The notes beneath the pieces were generated by a model. It saw only the letters and a list, made by a program, of their open reading frames with translations. It was not told the origin of the DNA and did not search any database. A stretch of DNA of 64,000 nt from positions 1 through 64,000 of the IMG/VR virus record IMGVR_UViG_3300025161_000007; one strand, given 5' to 3'. Made by a program: the position numbers and the translations under genes. Source of the stretch: a virus. Within the stretch, counting starts at the first letter, position 1. Each line of letters starts with the position of its first letter. Positions 28,491-38,064 of this stretch are shown in pieces.

Positions 28491-28522
28491 AAGCTGGATG
28501 GAGGTAGGCCTCCATCCAGCTT
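28491..28522 (+). promoter_or_regulatory. Perfect 14-bp hairpin after the Sak4-like gene
   Basis: AAGCTGGATGGAGG (28491-28504) pairs perfectly with CCTCCATCCAGCTT (28509-28522) around TAGG. No T run follows; a ribosome site begins 8 bases later. It has the same design as the hairpin at 25042. Confidence 0.55.
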
Positions 28523-28540
28523 GCACAAGAGGAGGAGACT

Positions 28541-28693
28541 GTGTCAGACGAAATCGCGGAGTTCGCGCTCGTAGATGGCGAGTGCTTTCCAGACGAAGCG
28601 TTCGATGATCCCATTCTGGAGGATTGGGAGTGGTTCATCCACACCATTCCTCCAGACCAGTTAGACGATCACCATGGGGAGGAAGGACAATGA
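28541..28693 (+). CDS. Small acidic protein, 50 residues
   Basis: A GTG start at 28541 follows AGGAGGAGACT. The product is strongly acidic (many Asp, Glu and Trp), and its TGA overlaps the clamp start (ATGA). Very acidic phage peptides can mimic DNA or regulate the next protein, but there is no direct evidence. Confidence 0.6.
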   Translation: MSDEIAEFALVDGECFPDEAFDDPILEDWEWFIHTIPPDQLDDHHGEEGQ

Positions 28694-29775
28694 AGCTGCT
28701 TGCTAACCAACTATCCGATGTACTGGACAGAGCGGAACTCACGTGGAGAGACAGCGTGTTCCTCTTTCCGCAGGAGAGGTCCTGCCAGGTGTGTATCAAG
28801 AAGCCTGGAGTCTACAACGCCTGCTTCGACATCGATTGCCTGGAGCGTGGAGCACCCATCGGCGTGAATGCTGTAGAGCTATTCGAGTTCCTGAGGATTG
28901 CGGATGGCGAGGAGATAGAGCTTGAGGATTGCCGCGATCTCGTTGCGGCTCGCTGTGGCAGTGTGCAGACACGCCTGTACAACACGCCACCACTTGATGA
29001 TTTCGAACACGAGGATACGACGATCGTGGAGCTTGGTCATGTCATGGGCAAGTACATCGTCAAGCCGTACTTGCCGCTACTCCCCTCTACTCCAGGAGAC
29101 ATATATGCTACTGGCTGCGTGGTGATCATGCCGGATGGCGATAGAACCAGCTACATGATGACTGACGGGAGGATCATGGTAGTGATCGGCGTTGATCACC
29201 AGACCAAGGACACCTTCGTGATCCCAGCAAAGGTATTCACCTGCTTCAATGGCTACGATACCATCTACGTTGGGAAAAACGGCGATGGGCGGGTTACGCT
29301 CAAGAGCGAGAATGTAGCCGTTGTCTCACACTATGCGCGCGATATCCCAAACTTCAAGAACCTCTTGAAGAAGCTGGATGGTAGCACTCCGCTACGCATC
29401 CCGCTGGGCAAGCTAGCTGAGTTCATGAGGCGTATCCAGAGTGTTCGTAGCAACACGGGCATGATCATCGTGTCCGTTGGTAAGGGAGAGATGGTCATCT
29501 ATGCAGATACCAAACACATCACGGTAAAGGCCGCGGAAAGCATCCCCTACCAGGGCGACAGGATCTACCTACCATTCGATGTAGAGCATGTTACCATCTT
29601 GCTGGACTCGCTCCATGAAGAATCCGTAGAGATGATGCTTCCCGCTCTCAAGCCGTTCCGCGATGGGTTCCTTGCGGACAAAGTGATGTTCATACAGGCC
29701 GACACGCATACGCTGATTGCCATTGCTCCCTTCAGCGAGAATGCAGTCGGGGAAATCCTGGAACGGTTCTGTTAA
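28690..29775 (+). CDS. Sliding clamp-like protein (DnaN fold)
   Basis: The 361-residue length, three roughly equal beta-rich parts and the C-terminal DTHTLIAIAP strand fit a bacterial-type beta clamp. The ARDIPNFKNLLKKL segment recalls the FPDY...L loop of DnaN. The clamp ring holds polymerase on DNA. As no polymerase gene is in the window, it may recruit the host one or a polymerase encoded outside. Sequence likeness is weak, so the fold is a moderate call. It ends the + strand early block. Confidence 0.6.
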   Translation: MKLLANQLSDVLDRAELTWRDSVFLFPQERSCQVCIKKPGVYNACFDIDCLERGAPIGVNAVELFEFLRIADGEEIELEDCRDLVAARCGSVQTRLYNTPPLDDFEHEDTTIVELGHVMGKYIVKPYLPLLPSTPGDIYATGCVVIMPDGDRTSYMMTDGRIMVVIGVDHQTKDTFVIPAKVFTCFNGYDTIYVGKNGDGRVTLKSENVAVVSHYARDIPNFKNLLKKLDGSTPLRIPLGKLAEFMRRIQSVRSNTGMIIVSVGKGEMVIYADTKHITVKAAESIPYQGDRIYLPFDVEHVTILLDSLHEESVEMMLPALKPFRDGFLADKVMFIQADTHTLIAIAPFSENAVGEILERFC

Positions 29776-29779
29776 GTAA

Positions 29780-29807
29780 AGAGAGGGGAGTGTGATCTCC
29801 CCTCTCT
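29780..29807. terminator. Two-way terminator hairpin between convergent genes
   Basis: AGAGAGGGGAG (29780-29790) pairs with CTCCCCTCTCT (29797-29807) over 11 bp with a 6-base loop. It lies between the clamp stop (29775) and the minus-strand stop (29810). T runs are weak on both sides. Confidence 0.6.
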
Positions 29808-29809
29808 GC

Positions 29810-30121
29810 TCATTTCTGGCCACGCACAAGCGTGATCGCTTTGGCGTTGACCATCGATTGCCGTCTCACAACCTCCACGCATAGCTCGCAGAAGGCGTCT
29901 CGGCTGATGAAGAAGCCCACCAGGGTACCCTTGAAGCCATCATAGACTTCCCCTGCGATCTCCCTGATCTCATCGTCCGAGACCTGATGGCTAACCGCAG
30001 AGGCCAGGCGGTTGAGCGCCTCAATCGCCAGGTTGAGCAACATCTGCTTATCATTGGCATACTTGATGTACACCACAACGGCTACCACGACCAGGCTGAG
30101 CACAGAGCTAACGATCTCCAT
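29810..30121 (-). CDS. Small protein with N-terminal membrane span, possible holin-like
   Basis: Residues 4-20 form one hydrophobic span, then an amphipathic helix (MLLNLAIEALNRLASAV) and a soluble C-terminal part with two Cys. The single-span layout with a helical tail recalls some LLH-type holins, but no endolysin is next to it. It starts one base after the CHAT gene stop. It may instead partner that protease. Confidence 0.5.
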   Translation of the reverse strand: MEIVSSVLSLVVVAVVVYIKYANDKQMLLNLAIEALNRLASAVSHQVSDDEIREIAGEVYDGFKGTLVGFFISRDAFCELCVEVVRRQSMVNAKAITLVRGQK

Positions 30122-30122
30122 C

Positions 30123-30839
30123 CTATAGGCCTCCCGTAATGTTCACATAGAGCGTAACGCACATGATAATCATGATCAGCGTCAACAAGATGCTGTTCAC
30201 ACCAATGGTGGGCGTTGTGCTGATGTAGTCCAGACGCTTCGATAGCTCCTCTACCGTAGTACAGAGGCCATCCAGCTTGGCATCGAACTCATTCATACGA
30301 CTGATGATCTCATGAAAACTATCCTCGGAGACGTGATGACTCCCATTGATCAAGACCGGCGAGGCTGCCTCGCCCATATTCAGCACGCCGAGCGCAGAGA
30401 CCGACTCACGAAATGCCTGCTGGATATTGCGTCCATTGCCCAGTGCATTGTAGAGTTCCTCTGCAAAGGCCGATGCCGCTCTATCCGTGATGCTCATGCC
30501 GTGAGCGATCACCGGAACCCCCAGCGCATTGTGAATCAGGGACGCGATGCCTACCGAATCACACGCATTCATCACGACGAGCTTTAGGGAGGTCTGCGCC
30601 TCTAAGGCGCGAACGATACGATCTCCCGCGATCATCCCATCGCTCATCTCCAATGCCATACGGTTGCCGTGCTGAGCGAAGTGGACCACATCGAACTGTT
30701 CCGCAGACAATACCGACTCAACTTCTCGCTTGGTAACGATCCCAGATAGAAGACGCACGTTATTCTTCTGCGATGCCCACGCTACCTCATTGACGACATC
30801 GATGCCAGGTTGCGTGGGGGAGATGACCAGAACTTTCAT
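30123..30839 (-). CDS. CHAT-domain caspase-like protease with C-terminal membrane anchor
   Basis: The protein (238 residues) shows the CHAT fold. His 57 is in VVHFAQHG and Cys 93 in VVMNACDS, the catalytic pair of caspase-like CHAT proteases. A GVPVIAHGMSITDRAASAF block follows. Residues about 175-205 are a charged, coiled-coil-like linker and 214-233 are a membrane span. CHAT proteases cut proteins in conflict and cell-death systems such as TPR-CHAT with type III-E CRISPR. A phage copy on the membrane could block superinfection or act at lysis. The start overlaps the end of the 30836 gene by 4 bases. Confidence 0.88.
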   Translation of the reverse strand: MKVLVISPTQPGIDVVNEVAWASQKNNVRLLSGIVTKREVESVLSAEQFDVVHFAQHGNRMALEMSDGMIAGDRIVRALEAQTSLKLVVMNACDSVGIASLIHNALGVPVIAHGMSITDRAASAFAEELYNALGNGRNIQQAFRESVSALGVLNMGEAASPVLINGSHHVSEDSFHEIISRMNEFDAKLDGLCTTVEELSKRLDYISTTPTIGVNSILLTLIMIIMCVTLYVNITGGL

Positions 30840-31165
30840 GACTCATCGCCTATCCCTAATTGTTCTGCCAGATCGATCACCTCCCTCGCAAACTGGGCTG
30901 GCCACTTGCTGTAGCTCGCCACGGCATTCTTCAGGGTGAGCGCAGCCTCCTCATCGTTGATCTCGATCTCCCACTTTTCCTCATGCGGGTTCCATACGTA
31001 TCCATCAGGTGTTTGCTGTAGCCCAATACGCTCCCGCTCATCCTTCTTGAACTCCAGAGCATCGAGCGCCTTCATGGCCTTGCGGATCGTGCGCACATCG
31101 CCATTCATCCCGCCCACGATCACGTTGCACATCACGCGCTGGTAGGTAGACAGCTTGAGCTTCAT
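30836..31165 (-). CDS. Unknown 109-residue protein of the CHAT cassette
   Basis: The protein begins with an LSTYQRVMCNVIVGG helix and has a central beta-hairpin (YVWNPHEEKWEIEI) and an acidic helical end. I do not recognise it. ATG/TGA overlap with the CHAT gene shows coupling, so it may be its regulator, inhibitor or substrate. Confidence 0.65.
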   Translation of the reverse strand: MKLKLSTYQRVMCNVIVGGMNGDVRTIRKAMKALDALEFKKDERERIGLQQTPDGYVWNPHEEKWEIEINDEEAALTLKNAVASYSKWPAQFAREVIDLAEQLGIGDES

Positions 31166-31167
31166 GG

Positions 31168-31458
31168 CTACACCCTCACCCGGCTGATCTTGCCTGCCTG
31201 ATCATCAGGCACAGAGTAGGCCACCATCGATAGCGTGCTGAACGCGTCAACTAAATCTGCCAGGTTGACATCAGAATTGCCATCGATGAAATCCTCTTGC
31301 GATAGATCGCCCGCTGAGAACCCAGTGCCAGTTGGGATGATGTAGCCGCTGGTAACCCCTTCATGCTGGACGCGCATCAGATCGTAGAAGGCATCCATGA
31401 AGTTGGCGGCCACCACACGAGTACGATAGATCCAATCAGACTTCCTTGCGTTCGGCAT
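31168..31458 (-). CDS. Unknown 96-residue protein, first of the CHAT cassette
   Basis: The start follows AGGAGGAAAC, and a promoter-like TATAAT lies 31-36 bases upstream. The protein has a basic helical N-terminus and an acidic middle (DLSQEDFIDGNSDVNLADL). No family is recognised. Small phage proteins of this kind often follow tail fibre genes, so a structural role is possible. Confidence 0.6.
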   Translation of the reverse strand: MPNARKSDWIYRTRVVAANFMDAFYDLMRVQHEGVTSGYIIPTGTGFSAGDLSQEDFIDGNSDVNLADLVDAFSTLSMVAYSVPDDQAGKISRVRV

Positions 31459-31488
31459 GTTTCCTCCTGAGAATGATTGATCACATGT

Positions 31489-31517
31489 ATTATAACATCA
31501 TGTCGTGGAATCCGTAA
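31489..31517 (-). promoter_or_regulatory. Promoter for the CHAT cassette
   Basis: On the minus strand GATGTTATAAT has the -10 box at 31494-31489, with TTACGG (31517-31512) 17 bases upstream as a weak -35. The same GATGTTATAAT occurs in the late promoter at 57721. It lies over the last codons of the tail fibre gene. Confidence 0.5.
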
Positions 31518-34500
31518 TCAGACCATAGTTAGCCAGTGCGGTGATCAGGCTGGCAAGAGCCGCATTACCACCCTTGCTGCCAGTAACCGTGGGTTTGGTG
31601 ATCATATTGGTGCCATTGAATCCGAGCTTGGGATTTCCAGAGGAATCCACGCCCATCTTCATGACAGCCACCTCGCCCCCATAGTAGTTCACATAGAACG
31701 TAGCGCTCCCAATGCGCGAGGAGTGCGTCGCGGTCTCCCATAGCGAGGCTAGCTTGAAGATCACCTGGTCCTCGGTCGTCGAGGTCTCTGCTCCCATGGT
31801 CAATGACACGCCAATCGCACTGGCAGGGGTGGTCGTAGAGTTATGATTGATGTACAGGCAGTTGGTTACCCCGCTGTAATTGCTGTCCTTGATAGCAAGA
31901 TACCCGCCACCATACCCGTAGAGGGTGCCACCAATGATCGACCCATTGACAGTCAGCCCCGTATCGTTGATGATCGCCATATGATACGACATGCCAGACC
32001 CGATAATGAAACGGATCGAAGTCTTGCTGGCTGTATTGTAGTCAGAGTAGAGAACGATCCCGGCGTTCTTCGAGTTGACCGAGGGGGTGCTGGCATAGAT
32101 GTCAACCATCGCACTCTTGTAAAGCGTTGGTTCATTGGCCTCCGACGATGCATACAGGTAGGCCTCTGTGGCATACGAGTAGTCGGAATACTGTGTACTG
32201 AAGTTGCTGTGGTAGCCACCAATGCCAACGACTGGCTGGGTAGTACTGTAGTCGTAGGCAGCCAGCCCATTGAACACAGAATCAGTCATCGTCATCCTGA
32301 TACCAGTTGCATCAAGGACGACTCTTCCGCCACCAGCATACAACTTGCCATCGGATGCTTTCGCCTCAAACTGGGTAGTCCCGCTGTTCACGCCACGCAG
32401 GTAGTAGCCATCGCTCAGGTACCCAAAGCGGATGCCGGTCGAGGTGGAGCCAGCCCGCAACTCGCCAGTGCTTCCAAGCGAGAGTACGCCACTCACGGTC
32501 AGATCACCTGTGTTCACGCTAAGCGCAGACAACGTAGAGACCGAGATGTGGTTGGCCGTGATCGTGCCCGTGTTGATCCAGTCGCCGGAGATCAGCGTAG
32601 CGCCAGCCAGGATTTGCACCGATGCCTTCGTGGTACCATTCTTCGCGTACCCGACCAGCACATGATTGGCTCCCAACGCGGAGAGGCTGGTGGTCGTGGA
32701 GAGCGTAAGGGGAGCACTGGCGGTCGCATCCACATACAGGTAGGTGAGCGCGGTCATGTTGCCTGTATTGCCATCGCTCACCGTCTTGGTGGTGCCATCC
32801 CCGAAGCGGATCGACACGCCACTCCAGGAGATCGTATCCGCATCCGTGGCCGTGAAAGTGCCGGAGACGGCCACGATTCGCCTCTGGTTGGTATAGGTCT
32901 GGGTGGCCGCATCGCCGCCCACAACCGTGATGTTCCCCTTCACATTCAGCGCAGAACCATCCCAGGTCAGATAACTGCCAGAGGGGTTGCCCACGCTGAA
33001 CTTGTAGGTGGAGGTGTCATAGCCTAGCCAGAAGCCAGTGCCAGTATTGTAGGCCGTCTGGCCGCCAGAGATCCTACCCGATGATCCCACCGAGATTCCA
33101 GAGGAGCTGATAGACACCACATTCGCTCCGCCCAGGTTACCAGAGGTAGCGTAGATCGTGCCCGATACTTCCAGAGCAGAGCCATCCCACTTCAGGTACT
33201 TCGAGGAGCCATCCCCCACGCTGAACTTGTACCCAGAGCTATACCCCAGCCAGAAGCCAGAGCCAGTGTTGTAAGCTGTCTGGCCACCAGCAATGCGCCC
33301 TGAGTTCCCGACGTTGATACCAGACGAGTCGATGGCGACCACGTTCGAGGAGTTACCGATGTAGCCTGCCACCGCATTGATGGTGCCCATCACAGTCAGC
33401 GCCGTACCATTCCAGGTCAGGTAGTTGCCGGATGGGTTGCCGATGCTCAGCTTGTACCCTGAGTCGTAGCCCAGCCAGAACCCTGTGCCTGTATTGTAGG
33501 CGGTCTGCCCGCCCTTGATGCGCCCCGTAGTGCCTATATCGATGCCATAGGAGTCGATGTCCACATGGTTGGAGTTTCCACCGATCCACCCCGCAGTAGC
33601 CTTGATGGTGCCTGCAACCTCCATGAGAGCAGCGCTGTTATCCCACAAGATGTACCCACCACGTGAGGCATCGCCAATCAGCCCATCGCCTGGCTCAAGC
33701 GTCTTGCCACCCCAGGCTTTGGTAGCAGATGCACCATAGAAGCCGAGGATCTTGTTGCCAGAGGTATCTTGCATCCATAACCCCTCGGAATCTGCCCACA
33801 CAGGGGAGGCAGAGGTGGTGCGGAAGGCGAAGGTGGAGGTCTCTACAAAGACAGGAGCATCTGATTCGTAGATGGCACGAATCTCATCGGCACTCATGGC
33901 GCGACCGATGAGAACCATGTCGTCGATCATGCCATCAAAGTAGCTGCTACCGTAATAGCCAACGTATGTGTTAGCGCCAGAGGTTGGAGTACCATACCCA
34001 CCAGAAGCAACCAGGCTTCCGTTCAGATAGAGCTTCGTGGAGCTTGTGCTCTCATCCCATGTCACGCAGACGTGGTGCCAGGTATCCTTAGGGAAGCTGG
34101 TCGAGTTGAGCGCATAGCTACAGCGCATCACGCCGCCAATATAGGCGGCCAGGTTGTTGCTGTTCGTGATATACAGGATCACCCCAGCCGTGTAGTTGTG
34201 ATCGAAGATCCACCGATATGTGCCAGACTGCGCATCGCTGGTCGGATACACCCATGCCATCACGGTGCCAGATGTTGGGAGCGTGATCCCAGTGTAATAG
34301 AGCGAGGCCGCGCTGCGCGAACTGGTGGAGTAGTGAGCGGTTCCCGACCAGGAGTGGCCTTGCCCTAGAGAGCCATCGCAGTACGGCGTAGCATAGGGAA
34401 GGTTCTCGAACTGCACGGCATCGATCCAGATCGAGCCACCGACAGGTAGGTTGCGGATCGCCACCCTGGCAGTCACGGCACCAGTCTCCATAGTGGCAGT

Positions 34501-37500
34501 AAAGCTCGCATGCTTCCAGGTAGTGGAGGCAGGGAGATCCACATAGGTGAAGAGCGAGCCACCAATCACATTTCCACTAGAGTTATAGCGGAAAATATGC
34601 AGCCTGGCAGGGTATGGCCCCATGTAGTACAGCGAGGCTGTATAGGTCTGACCTTCAGTAACGCTTATCGAGGCCGAGTAGGCATCTGTAGTCTGCGAGC
34701 TACCATTATTGGTAATCTTCAGACAATAAGAGCCGTATGCACCACCACTCTCGCGAGAGATCACGCGGTCCGTGTAGGCGGTCCACCCATTTGTATTCAC
34801 CTCAAGGCTGGGGTTGATGATCAGGTTGGTGGTGGCTCGCGAGACGCTGACCGCCTTCCCGAACTTACCTGCCGAGAACAGCAGGTTGGCTCCAACCCCC
34901 TTCTGTCCCAAAACGCTGGTAGTGTCACCGTCACGGTTCGTCTCGTAGGGTCCTGGCCCATCGAAGTGGCAGAGAAGGATCGCATCCTTGATCTGGATCG
35001 CATGTTTGCCTACGATCCATCCCCTGGCGCGCAGGTTCCCGTTCACATCGAGGTCGAACTGCTGATCTGGTGCGCAGTTCACCCCGATGTTGGCCTGCGA
35101 GTAGTCCACAAAGAGGATGTTGTTACCAACGGTCACATCATCGGTAAACGATGCGCCTCCCGTCACCACGATCCCACCGCTCTCCGGAATGCGCACGATC
35201 TCCGTGAGCGCAGTCCCATTGTGCACGGAGAAGGAGAGTTGGCCCTTCCCAGAGGAGCCAGCCATCATCTTCACCTGCGCCAGAGAGCGGGAGTTGGATG
35301 TGTCATAAGCGGTGATCGCTCCCAGCGTGGCATTGGGAGATTGCGAGGGAGCCGAGAAACGAATCTCATCCCCTGGCGTCCCAAAGTCCAGGCGTGCTGA
35401 GGGGGAAGAGCGCAGGATGCCAATGCGCTGGTTAGTCGTGTCGATGTTCAGGATGTTGGCGCTTCCACTCGCATTGTAAAAGGCGATCCCAGAGGTTCCA
35501 TCAGCCAATGGCCTTATAAGCTGAGTGGCTACATAACTGCCAGAGCCAGTAGCCACCAGCTTGAGAGGAGTGCGCTTGCTGGCATAGTCATAGACCGATA
35601 GCCACATCTCCCCCTTGTAGCTGGCGTGGGTCGCATCGTTCCACAATGATTCGATATTACCAGACGGAACATCATTGGTCGTGCTCGTCTGAAGCCGGAA
35701 GACCAGTCCGCTACCAAAGCTCGCCGATGGAGTGCCCGTAGAGCGGTGGTTGATCGTCATCAGGTTAGAGACCGTGTTGGTAGCGCTATCCGAAACCCCA
35801 AGATAGAGGGGAGTATCCGGCGTGATCGTCGAGCCAATGGAGAGATACCCACCCAGTGGTTGCAAGTAGAGGGGCGTTGTGCTACCACCAGTCGATGTGT
35901 AGCCCTGGAGCGAGATCTTGTTGCTGGAGGTCAGAACACGCAGCCCAACATCACGGTAGGTATTGTTGAAGACGGCGATTATCGCTGGATCGGAAGAGGC
36001 TCCAGTGGTTACATGCAGACGGCCTGCGGGAAGGGTCGATGCCGATCCGCCTAACATCATGTTGGAGGAGGTGTCGAAGTAGAACAACGGCGTTGGGGTT
36101 GCCTGGATCGTGTATGAGGAGACGTCAGTCTCGAACGCAGCTTGCCAGCCATTCGGGTTCAGACCATTCGATGTAGTAGGTGCGCTCACGGTGATCTGTG
36201 GGTATTGCCAAACCGTAGTGGTGTCGCCAATGATGATCAGTGGATTATTGCTGCCATCTTTCGCGAGGCGCACAAGCCGTGTAGGGCAACGCCCAATGAT
36301 GTTGACAGACGTTGAGTACCATGTGCTACCAGTGGAATACCAGTACCCACCAAGATTAATTGTCCAGGCACCAGTGCTTCCAGTGTAGTCATAGCCACAG
36401 ATCGTTAAATTGAGAAACGTATTACCGCACTGCGGTCTGATTACAAGTGCGCCCGTGACATTGGCAGTCCACGTGCCTATAGCAGCCAGCAACATAGCAC
36501 TCCAGACTGCGTCATCAGTGCTTTTGACACCAACAGTGCCCTTCACCTGCAATGTGGCGGTTGGGTTGGTTCCCCCGATGTACACACGCTTGTTGGTGGA
36601 GTCAATGCTCACAATCGATGCGCCAGTGCTGGTTGCAATGTTGAGTGCGTTTGTGCTGTCTGAGGATGGCTTCCAGGATGGTGCAATGATGCCGTTGGTG
36701 AATACTTGCGCCTGGGAAGTTGCACCTGCCCGTGTTCCAGAAGCGAGCAGGAAGGATGACTCGTGGACGCCATCCACCATGTCAGCACTCAGATTGGAGA
36801 CCGTGGTTGTGCTCGTCACCACGAGGGGGGCCGTACCGGTGGCAACCGTGCTCTGGAATTGCGGAGCATGGACATTGCCACTTCTGCGCACCATGAACTG
36901 ATTCGAATTGCCATCCGTAGCCACAGCGAGCACAGGCTCGTAGGTATCGAGATCGATCTGTGTGACTGCAAATCCACTGGGTACCGATCCCGCTTCCCAG
37001 TTGAGGGGAGTCCAGCCAGCGGAATGCTCGTTATCATAGATCGTGAAGCTGACAGAGCCAGCTTCAGCAACGTAGACCTCAACCGCAGCGCCCTCATAGA
37101 CACCCCCCTCGATCAGGCGAATCTTGCGCACGATGCCAGAGGATGAGTAGAATGATCTACTCAAGACAGAGAGGGTTGGGTTGGCCCCATAGTGCACGTT
37201 GGCATAGAAGGTGGTAGATGAGTGACGGCCGGATTGAGTATCACGCACGGTGAATAGAGCAGAGGCGCGAGTGCCACCAGTCCCCCCAGGAGCTACAGGC
37301 CCATTACTGGCGATGCGATACCAGCCAGCAGCACTGATCGTCGCGCTGTATCCCTGGCGTTTGGCAAGATCGGCTGCATGGGATCCATCGACCATATCTG
37401 CGTTCAGATTGGTCACGGCCGTGGTGCTGCTCACACTGAGGGGAGCCGTGCCAGTGGCCACATTCGAGATGAAGCGCGTGGCCGTGATGCTGGAGGTGGC

Positions 37501-38064
37501 AGTAGCTCCCCCGTCCTTCAGGAGCACCCCATCAATGGTCACGCCAGCATTGCTGGTCATCTCATTGACAACATCGGTGTTGATGCCATTGGTGAATGCC
37601 TGAGCCTGGCTCGATGCACCCGCACGTGCTCCAGAGGCAAGAAGGTATTGGGGATGGTCATCATCACTCAATCCGCCAATGCTGCCGTGATCGACTACCA
37701 GGGAGCCATGAAGCTGCTGATCGGCATGGCGGACAGTGGTTAGATATTGTGGATGGTCATCGCTTTCCAGGCCAGGGAGGTCGGAATGCCTTGTGCCAAC
37801 CAGGAGAAAACTGCTGGCATGATAGTTATCCACCATGTCCGCGTTCAGTGGCAATACACCCATGTCCGATGATGAACCGACAGAGGCACTTGCCGTAGAT
37901 GAAACGACGTAGGCAACACCATCCACGATATCGATCAAGGCATTGTCGCCAGCAGCAATATCGCCAGCAGATGACATCACACGCGCCTGGCGCGGGGTCA
38001 CGCTCCCAGGGTAGACAACGGTTGCCTTATCCCCAGCAACATCGATTACCTTGCACAGAATCAT
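31498..38064 (-). CDS. Tail fibre or tip protein with LamG lectin domain, 2188 residues
   Basis: The N-terminus is a small beta domain, then repeated fibre motifs DDHPQYL and NADMVDxxHASSFLL. In the middle a LamG/concanavalin-like domain is clear (LPTSGTVMAWVYPTSD, then DTWHHVCVTWD, then YFDGMIDDMVLIGRAM). Three repeats of about 74 residues follow (GGQTAYNTGTGFWLGY). The C-terminus ends in a short helix typical of fibres (ASLITALANYGL). It probably binds the host surface, with the lectin domain recognising sugar. It starts in an ATGA overlap with the upstream tail gene. Confidence 0.85.
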   Translation of the reverse strand: MILCKVIDVAGDKATVVYPGSVTPRQARVMSSAGDIAAGDNALIDIVDGVAYVVSSTASASVGSSSDMGVLPLNADMVDNYHASSFLLVGTRHSDLPGLESDDHPQYLTTVRHADQQLHGSLVVDHGSIGGLSDDDHPQYLLASGARAGASSQAQAFTNGINTDVVNEMTSNAGVTIDGVLLKDGGATATSSITATRFISNVATGTAPLSVSSTTAVTNLNADMVDGSHAADLAKRQGYSATISAAGWYRIASNGPVAPGGTGGTRASALFTVRDTQSGRHSSTTFYANVHYGANPTLSVLSRSFYSSSGIVRKIRLIEGGVYEGAAVEVYVAEAGSVSFTIYDNEHSAGWTPLNWEAGSVPSGFAVTQIDLDTYEPVLAVATDGNSNQFMVRRSGNVHAPQFQSTVATGTAPLVVTSTTTVSNLSADMVDGVHESSFLLASGTRAGATSQAQVFTNGIIAPSWKPSSDSTNALNIATSTGASIVSIDSTNKRVYIGGTNPTATLQVKGTVGVKSTDDAVWSAMLLAAIGTWTANVTGALVIRPQCGNTFLNLTICGYDYTGSTGAWTINLGGYWYSTGSTWYSTSVNIIGRCPTRLVRLAKDGSNNPLIIIGDTTTVWQYPQITVSAPTTSNGLNPNGWQAAFETDVSSYTIQATPTPLFYFDTSSNMMLGGSASTLPAGRLHVTTGASSDPAIIAVFNNTYRDVGLRVLTSSNKISLQGYTSTGGSTTPLYLQPLGGYLSIGSTITPDTPLYLGVSDSATNTVSNLMTINHRSTGTPSASFGSGLVFRLQTSTTNDVPSGNIESLWNDATHASYKGEMWLSVYDYASKRTPLKLVATGSGSYVATQLIRPLADGTSGIAFYNASGSANILNIDTTNQRIGILRSSPSARLDFGTPGDEIRFSAPSQSPNATLGAITAYDTSNSRSLAQVKMMAGSSGKGQLSFSVHNGTALTEIVRIPESGGIVVTGGASFTDDVTVGNNILFVDYSQANIGVNCAPDQQFDLDVNGNLRARGWIVGKHAIQIKDAILLCHFDGPGPYETNRDGDTTSVLGQKGVGANLLFSAGKFGKAVSVSRATTNLIINPSLEVNTNGWTAYTDRVISRESGGAYGSYCLKITNNGSSQTTDAYSASISVTEGQTYTASLYYMGPYPARLHIFRYNSSGNVIGGSLFTYVDLPASTTWKHASFTATMETGAVTARVAIRNLPVGGSIWIDAVQFENLPYATPYCDGSLGQGHSWSGTAHYSTSSRSAASLYYTGITLPTSGTVMAWVYPTSDAQSGTYRWIFDHNYTAGVILYITNSNNLAAYIGGVMRCSYALNSTSFPKDTWHHVCVTWDESTSSTKLYLNGSLVASGGYGTPTSGANTYVGYYGSSYFDGMIDDMVLIGRAMSADEIRAIYESDAPVFVETSTFAFRTTSASPVWADSEGLWMQDTSGNKILGFYGASATKAWGGKTLEPGDGLIGDASRGGYILWDNSAALMEVAGTIKATAGWIGGNSNHVDIDSYGIDIGTTGRIKGGQTAYNTGTGFWLGYDSGYKLSIGNPSGNYLTWNGTALTVMGTINAVAGYIGNSSNVVAIDSSGINVGNSGRIAGGQTAYNTGSGFWLGYSSGYKFSVGDGSSKYLKWDGSALEVSGTIYATSGNLGGANVVSISSSGISVGSSGRISGGQTAYNTGTGFWLGYDTSTYKFSVGNPSGSYLTWDGSALNVKGNITVVGGDAATQTYTNQRRIVAVSGTFTATDADTISWSGVSIRFGDGTTKTVSDGNTGNMTALTYLYVDATASAPLTLSTTTSLSALGANHVLVGYAKNGTTKASVQILAGATLISGDWINTGTITANHISVSTLSALSVNTGDLTVSGVLSLGSTGELRAGSTSTGIRFGYLSDGYYLRGVNSGTTQFEAKASDGKLYAGGGRVVLDATGIRMTMTDSVFNGLAAYDYSTTQPVVGIGGYHSNFSTQYSDYSYATEAYLYASSEANEPTLYKSAMVDIYASTPSVNSKNAGIVLYSDYNTASKTSIRFIIGSGMSYHMAIINDTGLTVNGSIIGGTLYGYGGGYLAIKDSNYSGVTNCLYINHNSTTTPASAIGVSLTMGAETSTTEDQVIFKLASLWETATHSSRIGSATFYVNYYGGEVAVMKMGVDSSGNPKLGFNGTNMITKPTVTGSKGGNAALASLITALANYGLITDSTT
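32940..33600 (-). repeat. Three in-frame repeats of about 74 codons in the fibre gene
   Basis: The block coding GGQTAYNTGTGFWLGY recurs three times (around 33030, 33250 and 33475), with matching flanks such as LTWNGTAL, LKWDGSAL and LTWDGSAL. Spacing is about 220-225 bases. The units differ at silent and a few amino-acid positions, so the duplication is not recent. Confidence 0.8.
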
